A stretch of DNA of 17,818 nt, taken from the NCBI GenBank assembly GCA_009776345.1, contig WRLS01000025.1, positions 1-17,818 on the forward strand. Direction: 5' to 3'. Position 1 is the first letter of the stretch; every line of letters begins with the position of its first letter. The position numbers and the translations under genes were made by a program. The stretch is from Oscillospiraceae bacterium. Its GTDB lineage: Bacteria; Bacillota; Clostridia; Oscillospirales; Ruminococcaceae. The notes under the pieces are model-generated. The model searched no databases, was not told the origin of the DNA, and saw only the letters and a program-made list of their open reading frames with translations. Positions 9,487-16,848 of this stretch are shown here, piece by piece.

Positions 9487-10383
9487 GTGATAAGCGCTTT
9501 GAATATGGAGCTGGAGGCTGTGCGCACCGTACTCAGCAACGATGTGAACGAAGTGGGCGTATACATCGATGCAAAACGGGATACGGGCAGCTATTACACA
9601 GTTGTCGCGCTGTCTTCAAGTAAAATTGCCAAGGAGATCGCCGGGCGTATGGCTATAACCGGCCTGTTCTCCCAAAACAGCGACTTCATCGGCTCTTTTA
9701 CGCAAAGGGATGTTTTGCATCTGGTTTTTAACTATCATGAAGAAAGCCGCCTGGTGAACAGGGAATCCCTGTACGCGCCCAATTTCACCAAGAGGAAGGA
9801 AGCGGCGCTGAGTTTGCTGGCGGCGCTGGGCGAGACGGAAATGAGCGCGGATATAGGGATGCTCCTGCTGACTGACGAAAATGTGAACATTACCCCCGAC
9901 GGAAAGATTTATCTGAACTATTTTTTGGACTTTGGGAAGTTTTCGCCTTCAGTGCAGCAGGACAGCTACTACCGTGAGGCGGCAGGGTTCACCTTCGGGA
10001 TATTAACGAGGGAGTATGCGGAAAAATACGATGCACAGGTAGAGATGTACCCGCATGAGCTGCGGCTGATGTACAAAAAAATGCAAAATAAGGCGTTCCG
10101 TTCACTTAGCCAGATAATGGCGTTTGTGAGGACATTGCCGGAAAGCCCCTCCGAGCAGCGTTTTGGGCTGATGCGGCTGGTGGGCGCGGCGGATACGCTG
10201 AAAGGCTATTTGCTTAAAAATCCCGCGAACCTCTTTATCGCCGCCATGGTCATCGTTACGCTGGGATATCTGGGGTACCAGATTGCGGTGAGGGTGGCGG
10301 CGGGCAGGAATATGAGGGAAAACACGGTTTATGTGGGTATGCAGCAAATCGGGGAGGTTTACCTGGGAGAAGAAAATGTGTAA
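9487..10383 (+). CDS. membrane-anchored pseudokinase-like protein, 298 aa
   Basis: Cytosolic protein-kinase-like domain with a single membrane helix near the C-terminus. The kinase-like signature is the stretch around residues 125-151: LLTDENVNITPDGKIYL corresponds to the catalytic loop, where kinases have HxDxKPENI, and a DFG triplet follows at 148-150. The catalytic-loop Asp is replaced (LLTDEN at 127-132, where DLKPEN is expected), and I see no glycine loop or VAIK-type lysine, so it is probably catalytically dead. A hinge-like LHLVFNYHEE segment lies upstream. Residues about 248-268 are a transmembrane helix, leaving about 30 residues outside. This soluble pseudokinase plus one helix is the same plan as EssB/YukC of type VII secretion, though I see no clear sequence match. 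GTG start with a good ribosome site; 24 bp after the previous gene. It may recruit the particle or a partner kinase to the membrane. The fold call is inference from motifs. Confidence 0.6.
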   Translation: MISALNMELEAVRTVLSNDVNEVGVYIDAKRDTGSYYTVVALSSSKIAKEIAGRMAITGLFSQNSDFIGSFTQRDVLHLVFNYHEESRLVNRESLYAPNFTKRKEAALSLLAALGETEMSADIGMLLLTDENVNITPDGKIYLNYFLDFGKFSPSVQQDSYYREAAGFTFGILTREYAEKYDAQVEMYPHELRLMYKKMQNKAFRSLSQIMAFVRTLPESPSEQRFGLMRLVGAADTLKGYLLKNPANLFIAAMVIVTLGYLGYQIAVRVAAGRNMRENTVYVGMQQIGEVYLGEENV

Positions 10384-10413
10384 AAAATTTGGGTGGGGTG
10401 AGCCGTTAAGGCT

Positions 10414-13137
10414 ATGAAAAAAGGCAATTTGTGGGTAGTGGCCCTCTCGCTTGCCATAGCGCTGACAGCCTCGGTTTTACAGGGGGTACTGGGCGGTGCG
10501 GACCGCTTGGACGGCTTGGCGGCGGTTGCCGCGGCTGACTCGGGGAAAACATGGGTGGCAAGGTACGAGGGCAGCAGGATCGCGTTTTATTTGCTGGGCG
10601 CAAACGGTGCCGGGCAGGACCGGTTTACCGTGCCACGGAACAGCGGGGCGGACACCGCGCAGATAGCGCACATGACTGTAGACGCGCAAGGTACGCTTTA
10701 CTTCATCAAGGATTATACCGGTATGTATGACGGTAAATATTCCGGCCGGCAGGAGCTTGTGCTGTACACCCCGAAATTCCTGCCGTTTGGCAGGCTTAGG
10801 ACAATACGCCCGGATACCGCCGGTGATCTCGGAAGCATACGGTATTTGCATATCCATGTTTCCACCTCTGTGGTGCTGACAGGTGTGAGCGACGACAGCG
10901 CGTCGATCATAAGAAAGACCTACGATACGGATTCCCTAAAAGGTTCGGGCGTACCCGCTGTAAAAAACATACGCACTTATCCGGCAAACCCCGAGGAAGG
11001 CGTGTACAGGGCGGCACCGTCCGGCGGCGATGTAAGCTATATTTCTAATACAGGCATGGTGTTTTTCAGCCGCGAAAACGAGGCGGCGCCAACCCGCATT
11101 TATCCCGACGCGCAAGCCGAATACGCATCGTATGCATCTTTTATACATGAGGCTACGCCCGGGTATGTGATAATCGGGGAGCAAAACAGCGGCAATATCC
11201 TGCGGCTTTCCGATATGGGCGCGGTAGAGTATATCGCGGAGGGTGCAAGGGCGTTCGGGGGACTGCAGTATACGGGCAGGAATGTGCTGGAAATGTCCTT
11301 CCCGCCGGAGGACGATTCATCTTGGGCGGCGGTTGTACAAAACAGCGGTACCGGGGCTTTTGAAATCGTTGTAAACGACCGCGGCGATATTGGACTGATT
11401 ACAAGGATAAACCGCGGCTTTTTTACAGCGGTAGTGCAAACCATCGGCAGGGCCTTAATCTATTTCACGTTAATTCTCGCGCTGATTGGGCTACCGTTTG
11501 GTGTAAAGCAGTTATTCACCGGCAGCAGGACGATTTTTATTAAACTAATCAGTGTAAGCATCCCGCTGCTTATCCTGGCGCTTGTATTGTTCGGGGCATA
11601 TTCCTATACGGCTTACAACAGTTCCCTGCGCGGGATCTACGAAACCAAGGCCGCGGATCAGGGCAATCTTCTACGGGCGCTCTTTTCCGGCGCGACCTTT
11701 GACAAGATAACCTCCCCGGCAATGTACACTTCCATGGAATACAATTACCTGCGCACACAGATGGGTACACGGGATGTCTATACATCAAGCGCGTATTACG
11801 TGGATGGGCGGTTATATACGGGGATTGACAACAGCCTCCCGCTGCTTTATCACTTCGGTATCCGATACAGCGCGAATGCCGTGGAGCTGTACCGGGCGGC
11901 GGCGCTGACCGGGGCGCAGCAGACGGGGATAATCAGCGACAGGTTCGGGGAAAGGATTGTCTGCATCACACCGGTGGGGAGTTCATCGGGCAACGTGGTT
12001 TTCCTGCTGGAAACAGGCATCTTCCAAGCCGAAATTGACCTCCAGGCCAGTGGGTTCATACGCAACTATCTTATAATATCCGCGGTTTGCCTTGTCGGGG
12101 CGTGTGTGCTGCTTCTGGCGGCGTTCACAAGGATACTCGGGCCGCTCGCGGGGATCATCGAAGGGCTTGACCAATTTTCAAAGGGCAACCGTGAGGTAAG
12201 GCTTGAAAGCAAGACAAACGACGAGCTTGCCGATATCACCAGGGTCTTCAACAAAATGGCAAGGGATATCGACGTTCAGATATACAACCTCAGGACAATG
12301 GGCGAAACCTATTACCGCTTTGTACCGCAGCAGATTTTTAGGCTGCTCGGAAAAGAGAACCTGGCGGATGTAGAGCTTGGCAGCGCCGTAGAAGGCAAAT
12401 ACCCGGTTCTGGCGGCGAACCTTTACCTGCGGCAGGGGAGGATGCCGTTTGAAAGCATACAGGGGCTTACCAACCGTTTTTTCGGGATTGTACATAAAGC
12501 GGCGGGCGAAAACGCGGCGATGCTGCTGCCGAACAGCGTTGGATTGCGGGACCTGCGGATCATCTGCGGGGACGGGGCAGGCGCGGTGAAAACAGCGATG
12601 GAAGCCATTGCCGGGATCGACGAATACAACGCAGGCGCACCAATCGAAAACAGGCTTGAGGTATCTTTCTTCTTGCACTACACGCAGATGGGCTTTGGCA
12701 TCTGCGGCGACGGGGAGCGTTACATACCCGCGATAATCTCCGGCGAGCTTGACAGTATGCTTGAACGGTGCGAGGACATACGGCGCCTGGGCAGCCGCCT
12801 GATAGTTACAGAAGCGGCATATGGGGCAGTCGGCGCGGAGGATTACAACCACCGTTTTATCGGATACGCAGGGGAAGACGAGGAAAGCGCAGACAGGCAA
12901 GGGCTGTACGACTTCTACGATTCAAGCTCCCCGAGTACGATCCGACTGTTGGACGATACACTGGGCGCATTTAACAAAGCGATGGAACTGTACGGGCAAA
13001 AACGGTACTACGACGCAAAAAATATGTTCACGGTAGTATTGAGGGAAAACCAATACGACAATGTTGCCCGGCATTATATATTCCGGTGCGAGAGAAGCTT
13101 GCAAAATAACTCTTCTGAAAGGGCGGCCATGGTATGA
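10414..13137 (+). CDS. membrane sensor: HAMP plus degenerate class III cyclase-like domain, 907 aa
   Basis: Transmembrane sensor with four predicted helices: a signal anchor (about 7-28), 346-365, 375-398 and 551-571. This places residues 30-345 (beta-rich, possibly propeller-like) and 400-548 (possible Cache-like sensor) outside. A HAMP linker follows (about 571-622, with NDELADITRVFNKMA). From 633 comes a class III adenylate/guanylate cyclase-like domain, opening YYRFVPQQIFRLLGKEN and including GFGICGDGERYIPAIISG. The family's two metal-binding Asp positions align to Asn669 (VLAANLYLR) and Glu699 (AAGENAAML), and the Asn and Arg of the NLASRL motif are replaced by Asp and Glu. It therefore probably makes no cyclic nucleotide and acts as a signalling or scaffold domain. 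The end (about 850-897) is a TPR-like helical hairpin, AMELYGQKRYYDAKNMF, common after such cyclases. ATG follows GGGTGGGGTG (10391-10400, a loose 13-base spacing). The stop overlaps the next start as ATGA. Confidence 0.82.
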   Translation: MKKGNLWVVALSLAIALTASVLQGVLGGADRLDGLAAVAAADSGKTWVARYEGSRIAFYLLGANGAGQDRFTVPRNSGADTAQIAHMTVDAQGTLYFIKDYTGMYDGKYSGRQELVLYTPKFLPFGRLRTIRPDTAGDLGSIRYLHIHVSTSVVLTGVSDDSASIIRKTYDTDSLKGSGVPAVKNIRTYPANPEEGVYRAAPSGGDVSYISNTGMVFFSRENEAAPTRIYPDAQAEYASYASFIHEATPGYVIIGEQNSGNILRLSDMGAVEYIAEGARAFGGLQYTGRNVLEMSFPPEDDSSWAAVVQNSGTGAFEIVVNDRGDIGLITRINRGFFTAVVQTIGRALIYFTLILALIGLPFGVKQLFTGSRTIFIKLISVSIPLLILALVLFGAYSYTAYNSSLRGIYETKAADQGNLLRALFSGATFDKITSPAMYTSMEYNYLRTQMGTRDVYTSSAYYVDGRLYTGIDNSLPLLYHFGIRYSANAVELYRAAALTGAQQTGIISDRFGERIVCITPVGSSSGNVVFLLETGIFQAEIDLQASGFIRNYLIISAVCLVGACVLLLAAFTRILGPLAGIIEGLDQFSKGNREVRLESKTNDELADITRVFNKMARDIDVQIYNLRTMGETYYRFVPQQIFRLLGKENLADVELGSAVEGKYPVLAANLYLRQGRMPFESIQGLTNRFFGIVHKAAGENAAMLLPNSVGLRDLRIICGDGAGAVKTAMEAIAGIDEYNAGAPIENRLEVSFFLHYTQMGFGICGDGERYIPAIISGELDSMLERCEDIRRLGSRLIVTEAAYGAVGAEDYNHRFIGYAGEDEESADRQGLYDFYDSSSPSTIRLLDDTLGAFNKAMELYGQKRYYDAKNMFTVVLRENQYDNVARHYIFRCERSLQNNSSERAAMV

Positions 13138-15089
13138 CCGGAATAGCGGCACTTCTCGCTTCGATGATCAAACGCCTTATAACGGCGATAACACGGCCGT
13201 TCCAGATGGCGCTCGTTGGCTTGAGGCGGATGCTGAATGTCAACGTAATATCGGCAAAAATCATAAAGCCCCTTACAACTAATGTCAAAAAGCTGATGAA
13301 GCTGAGCCCCTCGGGGAAATCAGACTACGTAAGGGTCGGCAGATATCTTGTATTCAAGCAGCTGTTGTTGCTGGGCGTGCTGGTGCTGTGTGCGGGCGTG
13401 TTCATATATTTCCAAGTGTTCGCGAGCCGGCCGCAGGAAGCGCCCGTAAGCCTGATGGGCATCAAAACGAATGTCACCTTCCGATTTGACGACATCGCCG
13501 CAAGGGAATTTACCGGGGTCGCGAACATTACGTCTTTTGACGGCGGGATTGTCTACACCGGGGATATCGACATGGGCGTTTGCAAAGGGCTGGGCCTGCT
13601 TTACGCAAGGGACGGCAGCCTTATCTACGAAGGCGGGTTCGACAACAACAAATACAACGGCTACGGAATAAAATATTCCCCGGAGGGCGGCATTGAGTAC
13701 GAGGGGGAATTTTCCGACAACCTTTACCACGGGACGGGAAAGCTATACAACGCAAGGGGGGTTTTGCTGTACAGCGGCGGCTTCGCGGCAGGGCAGTATG
13801 AGGGCGATGGCAAGCTTTATGACGAAAACGGCGGGTTGTCGTATGAAGGGACCTTTTTGTCCGGGCAGCGGCACGGCATAGGCTCGCAGTATTACAGCAA
13901 CGGTACATTAAATTATTATGGAGATTTTTTAAAGGATGCGTTTCAAGGCAGCGGCGACCTTTACGAATATACAGGAAGGAAGCTGTTCACAGGCCCCATG
14001 CATGAAGGCAGGATAAACTACCGCGCATTGCTGGGCGCCACGCTGGCCGACATAGAAGCGGCGTTTCAAGAAACCCCGGTTATCTTTTACCAAGAGGACG
14101 GCAACAGCTGTTTCTTTTACGAAAAAGCGGGCGTGATAATCACCACGGATGTCCGCATGGTTGTGCTGGAATGGGAGCGCGAACGGGAAGACCCGGCGGA
14201 GGGGTTTTACATCATGCCGGAAAACGCGCAGGAAAACAACCTGTTCGACGAACAGCGGCAAAACAGTGGGTTGGACGATTTCGGCTTGGACAGCAGCACA
14301 TGGGATTTATTAGAAGAGGAAGTGCCGCATATCGACGAAGGGGGCGGCGCGGCGGATTTAACAGACGGCGAAGAAGGGCCTCCCATAGAAATACAGCCTG
14401 TGTATTATATCCCATCCGCTGATAATATTGTGATACGGCCGGTCGCAAGCTGGGTGGTCAACGACCCCAATAACCCGTCAGTCCCACACGATACTCCCCC
14501 AATTGAAGAAAACACATCGCCAAGGGATAACCCGCAGCAGGATATTCAAAGCGCACAGGACGGCGGCAGTCAACAGCACCAACCCGATATTTCGGCAAAC
14601 GAAGGTATTATAGGGCAGGATTTCCCATTGCCGCCCGTACAGCACAACAATACAACGCCCCCGCAGAGCATAAGGGAAGTCGAACGCGATTTTATAGACC
14701 GGGAAAAACTGCTTATTTTTGAAATTGATGACGGCATATGGGAAACCGGGGCATTGGCGGATAAATCTAAAATATTTATAGGGCGGGTCACGGTTATAGG
14801 CGGCGCGGGTATGCCCGAAGACCCCGTCATATCGCTTGAGGACAACGGGCTGCCAACCGTGGAGGACTGTGTAGCGATAGATTTTATCCGCAGGCAGTCG
14901 CCGACAGCGTTCGCTGATGTAAACTTTGAGATTGATAAGCGCAACAAACTCTTCCAGCGGGTGTGGAGCATAAACCACGCCGACAGGGTAGACAGGGAGG
15001 CGTTCATCGCGGGCGATGTGATCTACCGCTTTGCGTACATGGCGGACAGCCCCGGGCAATATGCCTATTATTCCATAGAAACGCAGTAG
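13134..15089 (+). CDS. membrane protein with extracytoplasmic MORN repeats, 651 aa
   Basis: Starts inside the previous gene (ATGA overlap), so translational coupling is likely. Residues 1-70 are basic and amphipathic and probably cytosolic. A single helix (about 72-93, LLLLGVLVLCAGVFIYF) follows, so by the positive-inside rule the rest lies outside. Residues about 141-300 hold about seven MORN repeats of the form YEGxFxxxxxxGxGxLY (for example YEGEFSDNLYHGTGKLY). These are usually binding or scaffold repeats, often linked to membranes or lipids. A beta-rich piece (about 300-380), an acidic stretch, a long Pro/Gln/Asn/Asp-rich flexible region (about 440-520) and a C-terminal globular domain come next. 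No catalytic motif was seen. Together with the two genes before it this looks like a membrane complex. MORN repeats are clear; topology is predicted; function is unknown. Confidence 0.82.
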   Translation: MTGIAALLASMIKRLITAITRPFQMALVGLRRMLNVNVISAKIIKPLTTNVKKLMKLSPSGKSDYVRVGRYLVFKQLLLLGVLVLCAGVFIYFQVFASRPQEAPVSLMGIKTNVTFRFDDIAAREFTGVANITSFDGGIVYTGDIDMGVCKGLGLLYARDGSLIYEGGFDNNKYNGYGIKYSPEGGIEYEGEFSDNLYHGTGKLYNARGVLLYSGGFAAGQYEGDGKLYDENGGLSYEGTFLSGQRHGIGSQYYSNGTLNYYGDFLKDAFQGSGDLYEYTGRKLFTGPMHEGRINYRALLGATLADIEAAFQETPVIFYQEDGNSCFFYEKAGVIITTDVRMVVLEWEREREDPAEGFYIMPENAQENNLFDEQRQNSGLDDFGLDSSTWDLLEEEVPHIDEGGGAADLTDGEEGPPIEIQPVYYIPSADNIVIRPVASWVVNDPNNPSVPHDTPPIEENTSPRDNPQQDIQSAQDGGSQQHQPDISANEGIIGQDFPLPPVQHNNTTPPQSIREVERDFIDREKLLIFEIDDGIWETGALADKSKIFIGRVTVIGGAGMPEDPVISLEDNGLPTVEDCVAIDFIRRQSPTAFADVNFEIDKRNKLFQRVWSINHADRVDREAFIAGDVIYRFAYMADSPGQYAYYSIETQ

Positions 15090-15108
15090 GAAAGAGAGGT
15101 TTTACGGC

Positions 15109-15711
15109 ATGGCAGAATTCTCAATAATTTCGGACGCAGGTACCGCGCTCCTCGGGCTGCTTAGGGAAAGCCTATGCCCCGACCCGGTCATCTCGCCGGA
15201 GTCAATTATCCTGGTGTCCCCGTCCGACAAAAACAGCGACTACCAGCTCGGGCTGTGTATGTACGACCTGCGCGAGCTTACCGAATACCGCAGTACAACA
15301 CCGCTCCATACCGAAAACAACCTGCGCGAAAGGCCGCCGAAGCCGCTTTCCCTGTATTATTTCCTCTTTATGAACAACAAGGCGCAGATCGCCGCCGGGG
15401 CGGAAATGGAACAGTGCATTTTCGGCAGGGCAATGCAGGCGCTGATGGATGCCGGTACTTTGACACTTTCGGAAACCAATCCATATCTAAGCGCCGATGA
15501 GGAGACCGCGTCTATCTCGCTCCTCAACCACAGCTTCGAGGATAAGACTAAAATTTGGTCCGCGCTGCAAAGCCCGTATCAAGTAGGCATTTATTTCATG
15601 GTATCCCCGCTGCTGCTGTCGTCCCGCGTGAAGGACCCGATCACACGCGTGACCGGCGCACAGGTGAAGACAACGCTTGTGTCCTCTCCCGGCGTTCTTA
15701 CGCAGTATTGA
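15109..15711 (+). CDS. DUF4255 family tail terminator / cap protein (Pvc16-like)
   Basis: 200-residue protein of the DUF4255 (Pvc16 N-terminal) family, a hallmark of extracellular contractile injection systems. Homologues cap the end of the sheath and inner tube. Seen here: an N-terminal helix ending at SLCPD, then the VSPSDKNSDYQLGLCMYDLRE strand-turn region, an RPPKPLSLYYFLF strand, and the closing PYQVGIYFMVSPLLLSS segment that is typical before the family's C-terminal strands. Length is within the usual range for the family. GAGAGG-type ribosome site just before ATG 15109; 19 bp after the MORN gene. The phage equivalent is a tail terminator such as T4 gp15. It should be a structural part of the particle. 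Confidence 0.88.
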   Translation: MAEFSIISDAGTALLGLLRESLCPDPVISPESIILVSPSDKNSDYQLGLCMYDLRELTEYRSTTPLHTENNLRERPPKPLSLYYFLFMNNKAQIAAGAEMEQCIFGRAMQALMDAGTLTLSETNPYLSADEETASISLLNHSFEDKTKIWSALQSPYQVGIYFMVSPLLLSSRVKDPITRVTGAQVKTTLVSSPGVLTQY

Positions 15712-15739
15712 AAATACATCCATACAAAAACTGTCCTGT

Positions 15740-15747
15740 AGGGGGTG
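15740..15747 (+). promoter_or_regulatory. ribosome binding site deciding a TTG start
   Basis: AGGGGGTG lies five bases before TTG 15753. No ATG or GTG in the frame is equally well placed, which sets the start of the 228-residue gene. Confidence 0.6.
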
Positions 15748-15752
15748 ATATA

Positions 15753-16439
15753 TTGATTGACTTTAAGGTTAGCTTTGCGCTTCTCTTGTACGACGAGTTT
15801 GACGGGGCACCGATTACCGATCCGAGTGTTATATTCCGATGGGATGGAAGGTTGGTAACGCCACTGAGAAAAAGGGAAGGGTTTTATGTCTTCCGGGGTT
15901 TGGAGCCTAATCGGGCGGAGCTGGAAATTGAGCGCCCGCACTTCCACAAAACTCGCGAATATGTTGACCCGGGCGGCCTTGACCCCGGGTACCCGGTTGT
16001 ACGCGTTAGGCTGGCAAGAAAATTCCCGGGGACTTTTTCCGACTGCGAGTGGCTGGAAGGGGAGTACCCCGAGGGTTGCGATGTCATGGCTTTCGCGGAA
16101 GAGGCGCGCGCGAGGTTCAGCGCACCGGAGGAAGACAGGGTGACTGTCCTGAACTGCCCGGCGGCCCTGCTTATAGGCAGGCGGTTCTCGCTCCGACCGG
16201 AAAAGGCGGACACCTTCCTGCTTACGCAAAGCCCCGCGCCGGGGGTTTACCTGGCGGACAAAAAGCTTCCCGGCAGTGTAAAGCAGGTGTACTACAGGGC
16301 TTATTTATCCAAATGCGGCCCGGACGGCCGTTACCATATCCCGGTGGAGTTTGGCCAAATCGGGAAAATCACAGGGACGGCATTTTACGATAAGGGGGTG
16401 GGGAAATGGGTTTATGCGTCTGCAACGGGGCGCAGCTGA
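15753..16439 (+). CDS. unrecognised particle-cluster protein, 228 aa
   Basis: I do not recognise a named family. The first 70 residues (from IDFKVSFALLLYDEFDGAPI through FYVFRGLEP) look like a carboxypeptidase-regulatory or Ig-like beta-sandwich: a strand, a GxPI turn, then a YVFRGLEP strand before a charged segment. The remainder is mixed and soluble, with paired hydrophobic strands near residues 125-150 and 160-190. No signal peptide, membrane helix or catalytic motif was seen. The frame is open upstream to 15555, but TTG 15753 has a strong ribosome site and avoids a long overlap with the DUF4255 gene. Its last 34 bases overlap the start of the PAAR-like gene in another frame. Position between terminator and spike tip suggests a structural or spike-associated part. 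The frame is well supported by spacing; the function is unknown. Confidence 0.68.
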   Translation: MIDFKVSFALLLYDEFDGAPITDPSVIFRWDGRLVTPLRKREGFYVFRGLEPNRAELEIERPHFHKTREYVDPGGLDPGYPVVRVRLARKFPGTFSDCEWLEGEYPEGCDVMAFAEEARARFSAPEEDRVTVLNCPAALLIGRRFSLRPEKADTFLLTQSPAPGVYLADKKLPGSVKQVYYRAYLSKCGPDGRYHIPVEFGQIGKITGTAFYDKGVGKWVYASATGRS

Positions 16440-16786
16440 TGTGTTCTTTTGGGACCGCGCCGTCGCCGATGATGGTCATGCCCGCAAAAAGGGTGATGGC
16501 AACAATGCCCGCGGCGACAATCATGGACAATATCCCGATGGCGAATATTATGCCCTTTGCCATGTGCAACAGCGTTGCCAACCCCGCCACAAAAAGGCCC
16601 CCGCCCGTATTGTTCACGCCGGCTCCCTGTGTCCCCGCAACGGCCTCGCCGTGGGTCCCGGGGTCTGTATCCTGTATGATTGGAGGTGTTCCCGCGCTGG
16701 AATCCAATTCCAAGCTCATGTGTAATTGGGGCGGAGTGATTCAGGTTGTAAACCCCGGCCAGACAAAAACCATAATAGGTAAATAA
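16406..16786 (+). CDS. DUF4280 PAAR-like spike-tip protein
   Basis: 126-residue DUF4280 family protein, related to PAAR proteins that sharpen the tip of T6SS and eCIS spikes and can carry cargo. Family pattern seen: GAQLMCSFG at 8-16, ATIMDNIP then NIMPFAMC (Cys54), an FTPAPCVPATASPW block (Cys75), GGVPALESNSKLMCNWGG (Cys106) and a closing PGQ. Cys13, 54, 75, 90 and 106 could bind a metal or form bonds. The N-terminus has two extra cysteines (Cys4, Cys6). It is unusually Met-rich (13 of 126). The start at 16406 follows AAGGGGGTGGGG (16392-16403). The downstream ATG at 16439 overlaps the previous stop as TGATG but would cut off the conserved first strand. No fused toxin domain is attached, so effectors must be elsewhere. 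Confidence 0.87.
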   Translation: MGLCVCNGAQLMCSFGTAPSPMMVMPAKRVMATMPAATIMDNIPMANIMPFAMCNSVANPATKRPPPVLFTPAPCVPATASPWVPGSVSCMIGGVPALESNSKLMCNWGGVIQVVNPGQTKTIIGK

Positions 16787-16804
16787 TTTCATCTAACTTT
16801 TCAC

Positions 16805-16813
16805 AGAAGGAGG
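16805..16813 (+). promoter_or_regulatory. strong ribosome binding site placed far from the sheath start
   Basis: AGAAGGAGG is a near-perfect match to the 16S rRNA tail but lies 35 bases before ATG 16849, too far for normal use. The only closer candidate is a weak AGAG at 16841-16844. The hairpin at 16817-16838 fills the gap and would shorten the effective spacing to about 13 bases. Confidence 0.65.
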
Positions 16814-16816
16814 AGC

Positions 16817-16838
16817 GGCCGCGGCTAGGCCCGCGGTC
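16817..16838 (+). promoter_or_regulatory. GC-rich hairpin between ribosome site and sheath start codon
   Basis: GGCCGCGG (16817-16824) pairs with CCGCGGTC (16831-16838) as eight pairs, one of them G-U, around the six-base loop CTAGGC. It has no following T-run, so it is not a normal terminator. It sits exactly between the AGAAGGAGG and the ATG, which suggests that it brings the two together when folded or tunes sheath translation. Confidence 0.7.
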
Positions 16839-16848
16839 CAAGAGAACA

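Noticed and set aside
15555..15752. Longer form of the 228-residue gene starting at 15555
   Set aside because: It would overlap the DUF4255 gene by about 157 bases, and the added residues are low-quality. TTG 15753 has a strong ribosome site.
16439..16441. ATG 16439 (TGATG overlap) as the PAAR-like start
   Set aside because: It would remove the conserved GAQL strand; the upstream ATG 16406 has a strong ribosome site.
16369..16792. Two overlapping - strand frames opposite the PAAR-like gene
   Set aside because: The + strand frame matches DUF4280 with conserved spacing; the antisense products have no coherent pattern.
16817..16838. Hairpin as a transcription terminator
   Set aside because: No T-run follows and it lies after a perfect ribosome site just before a core gene of the same operon.
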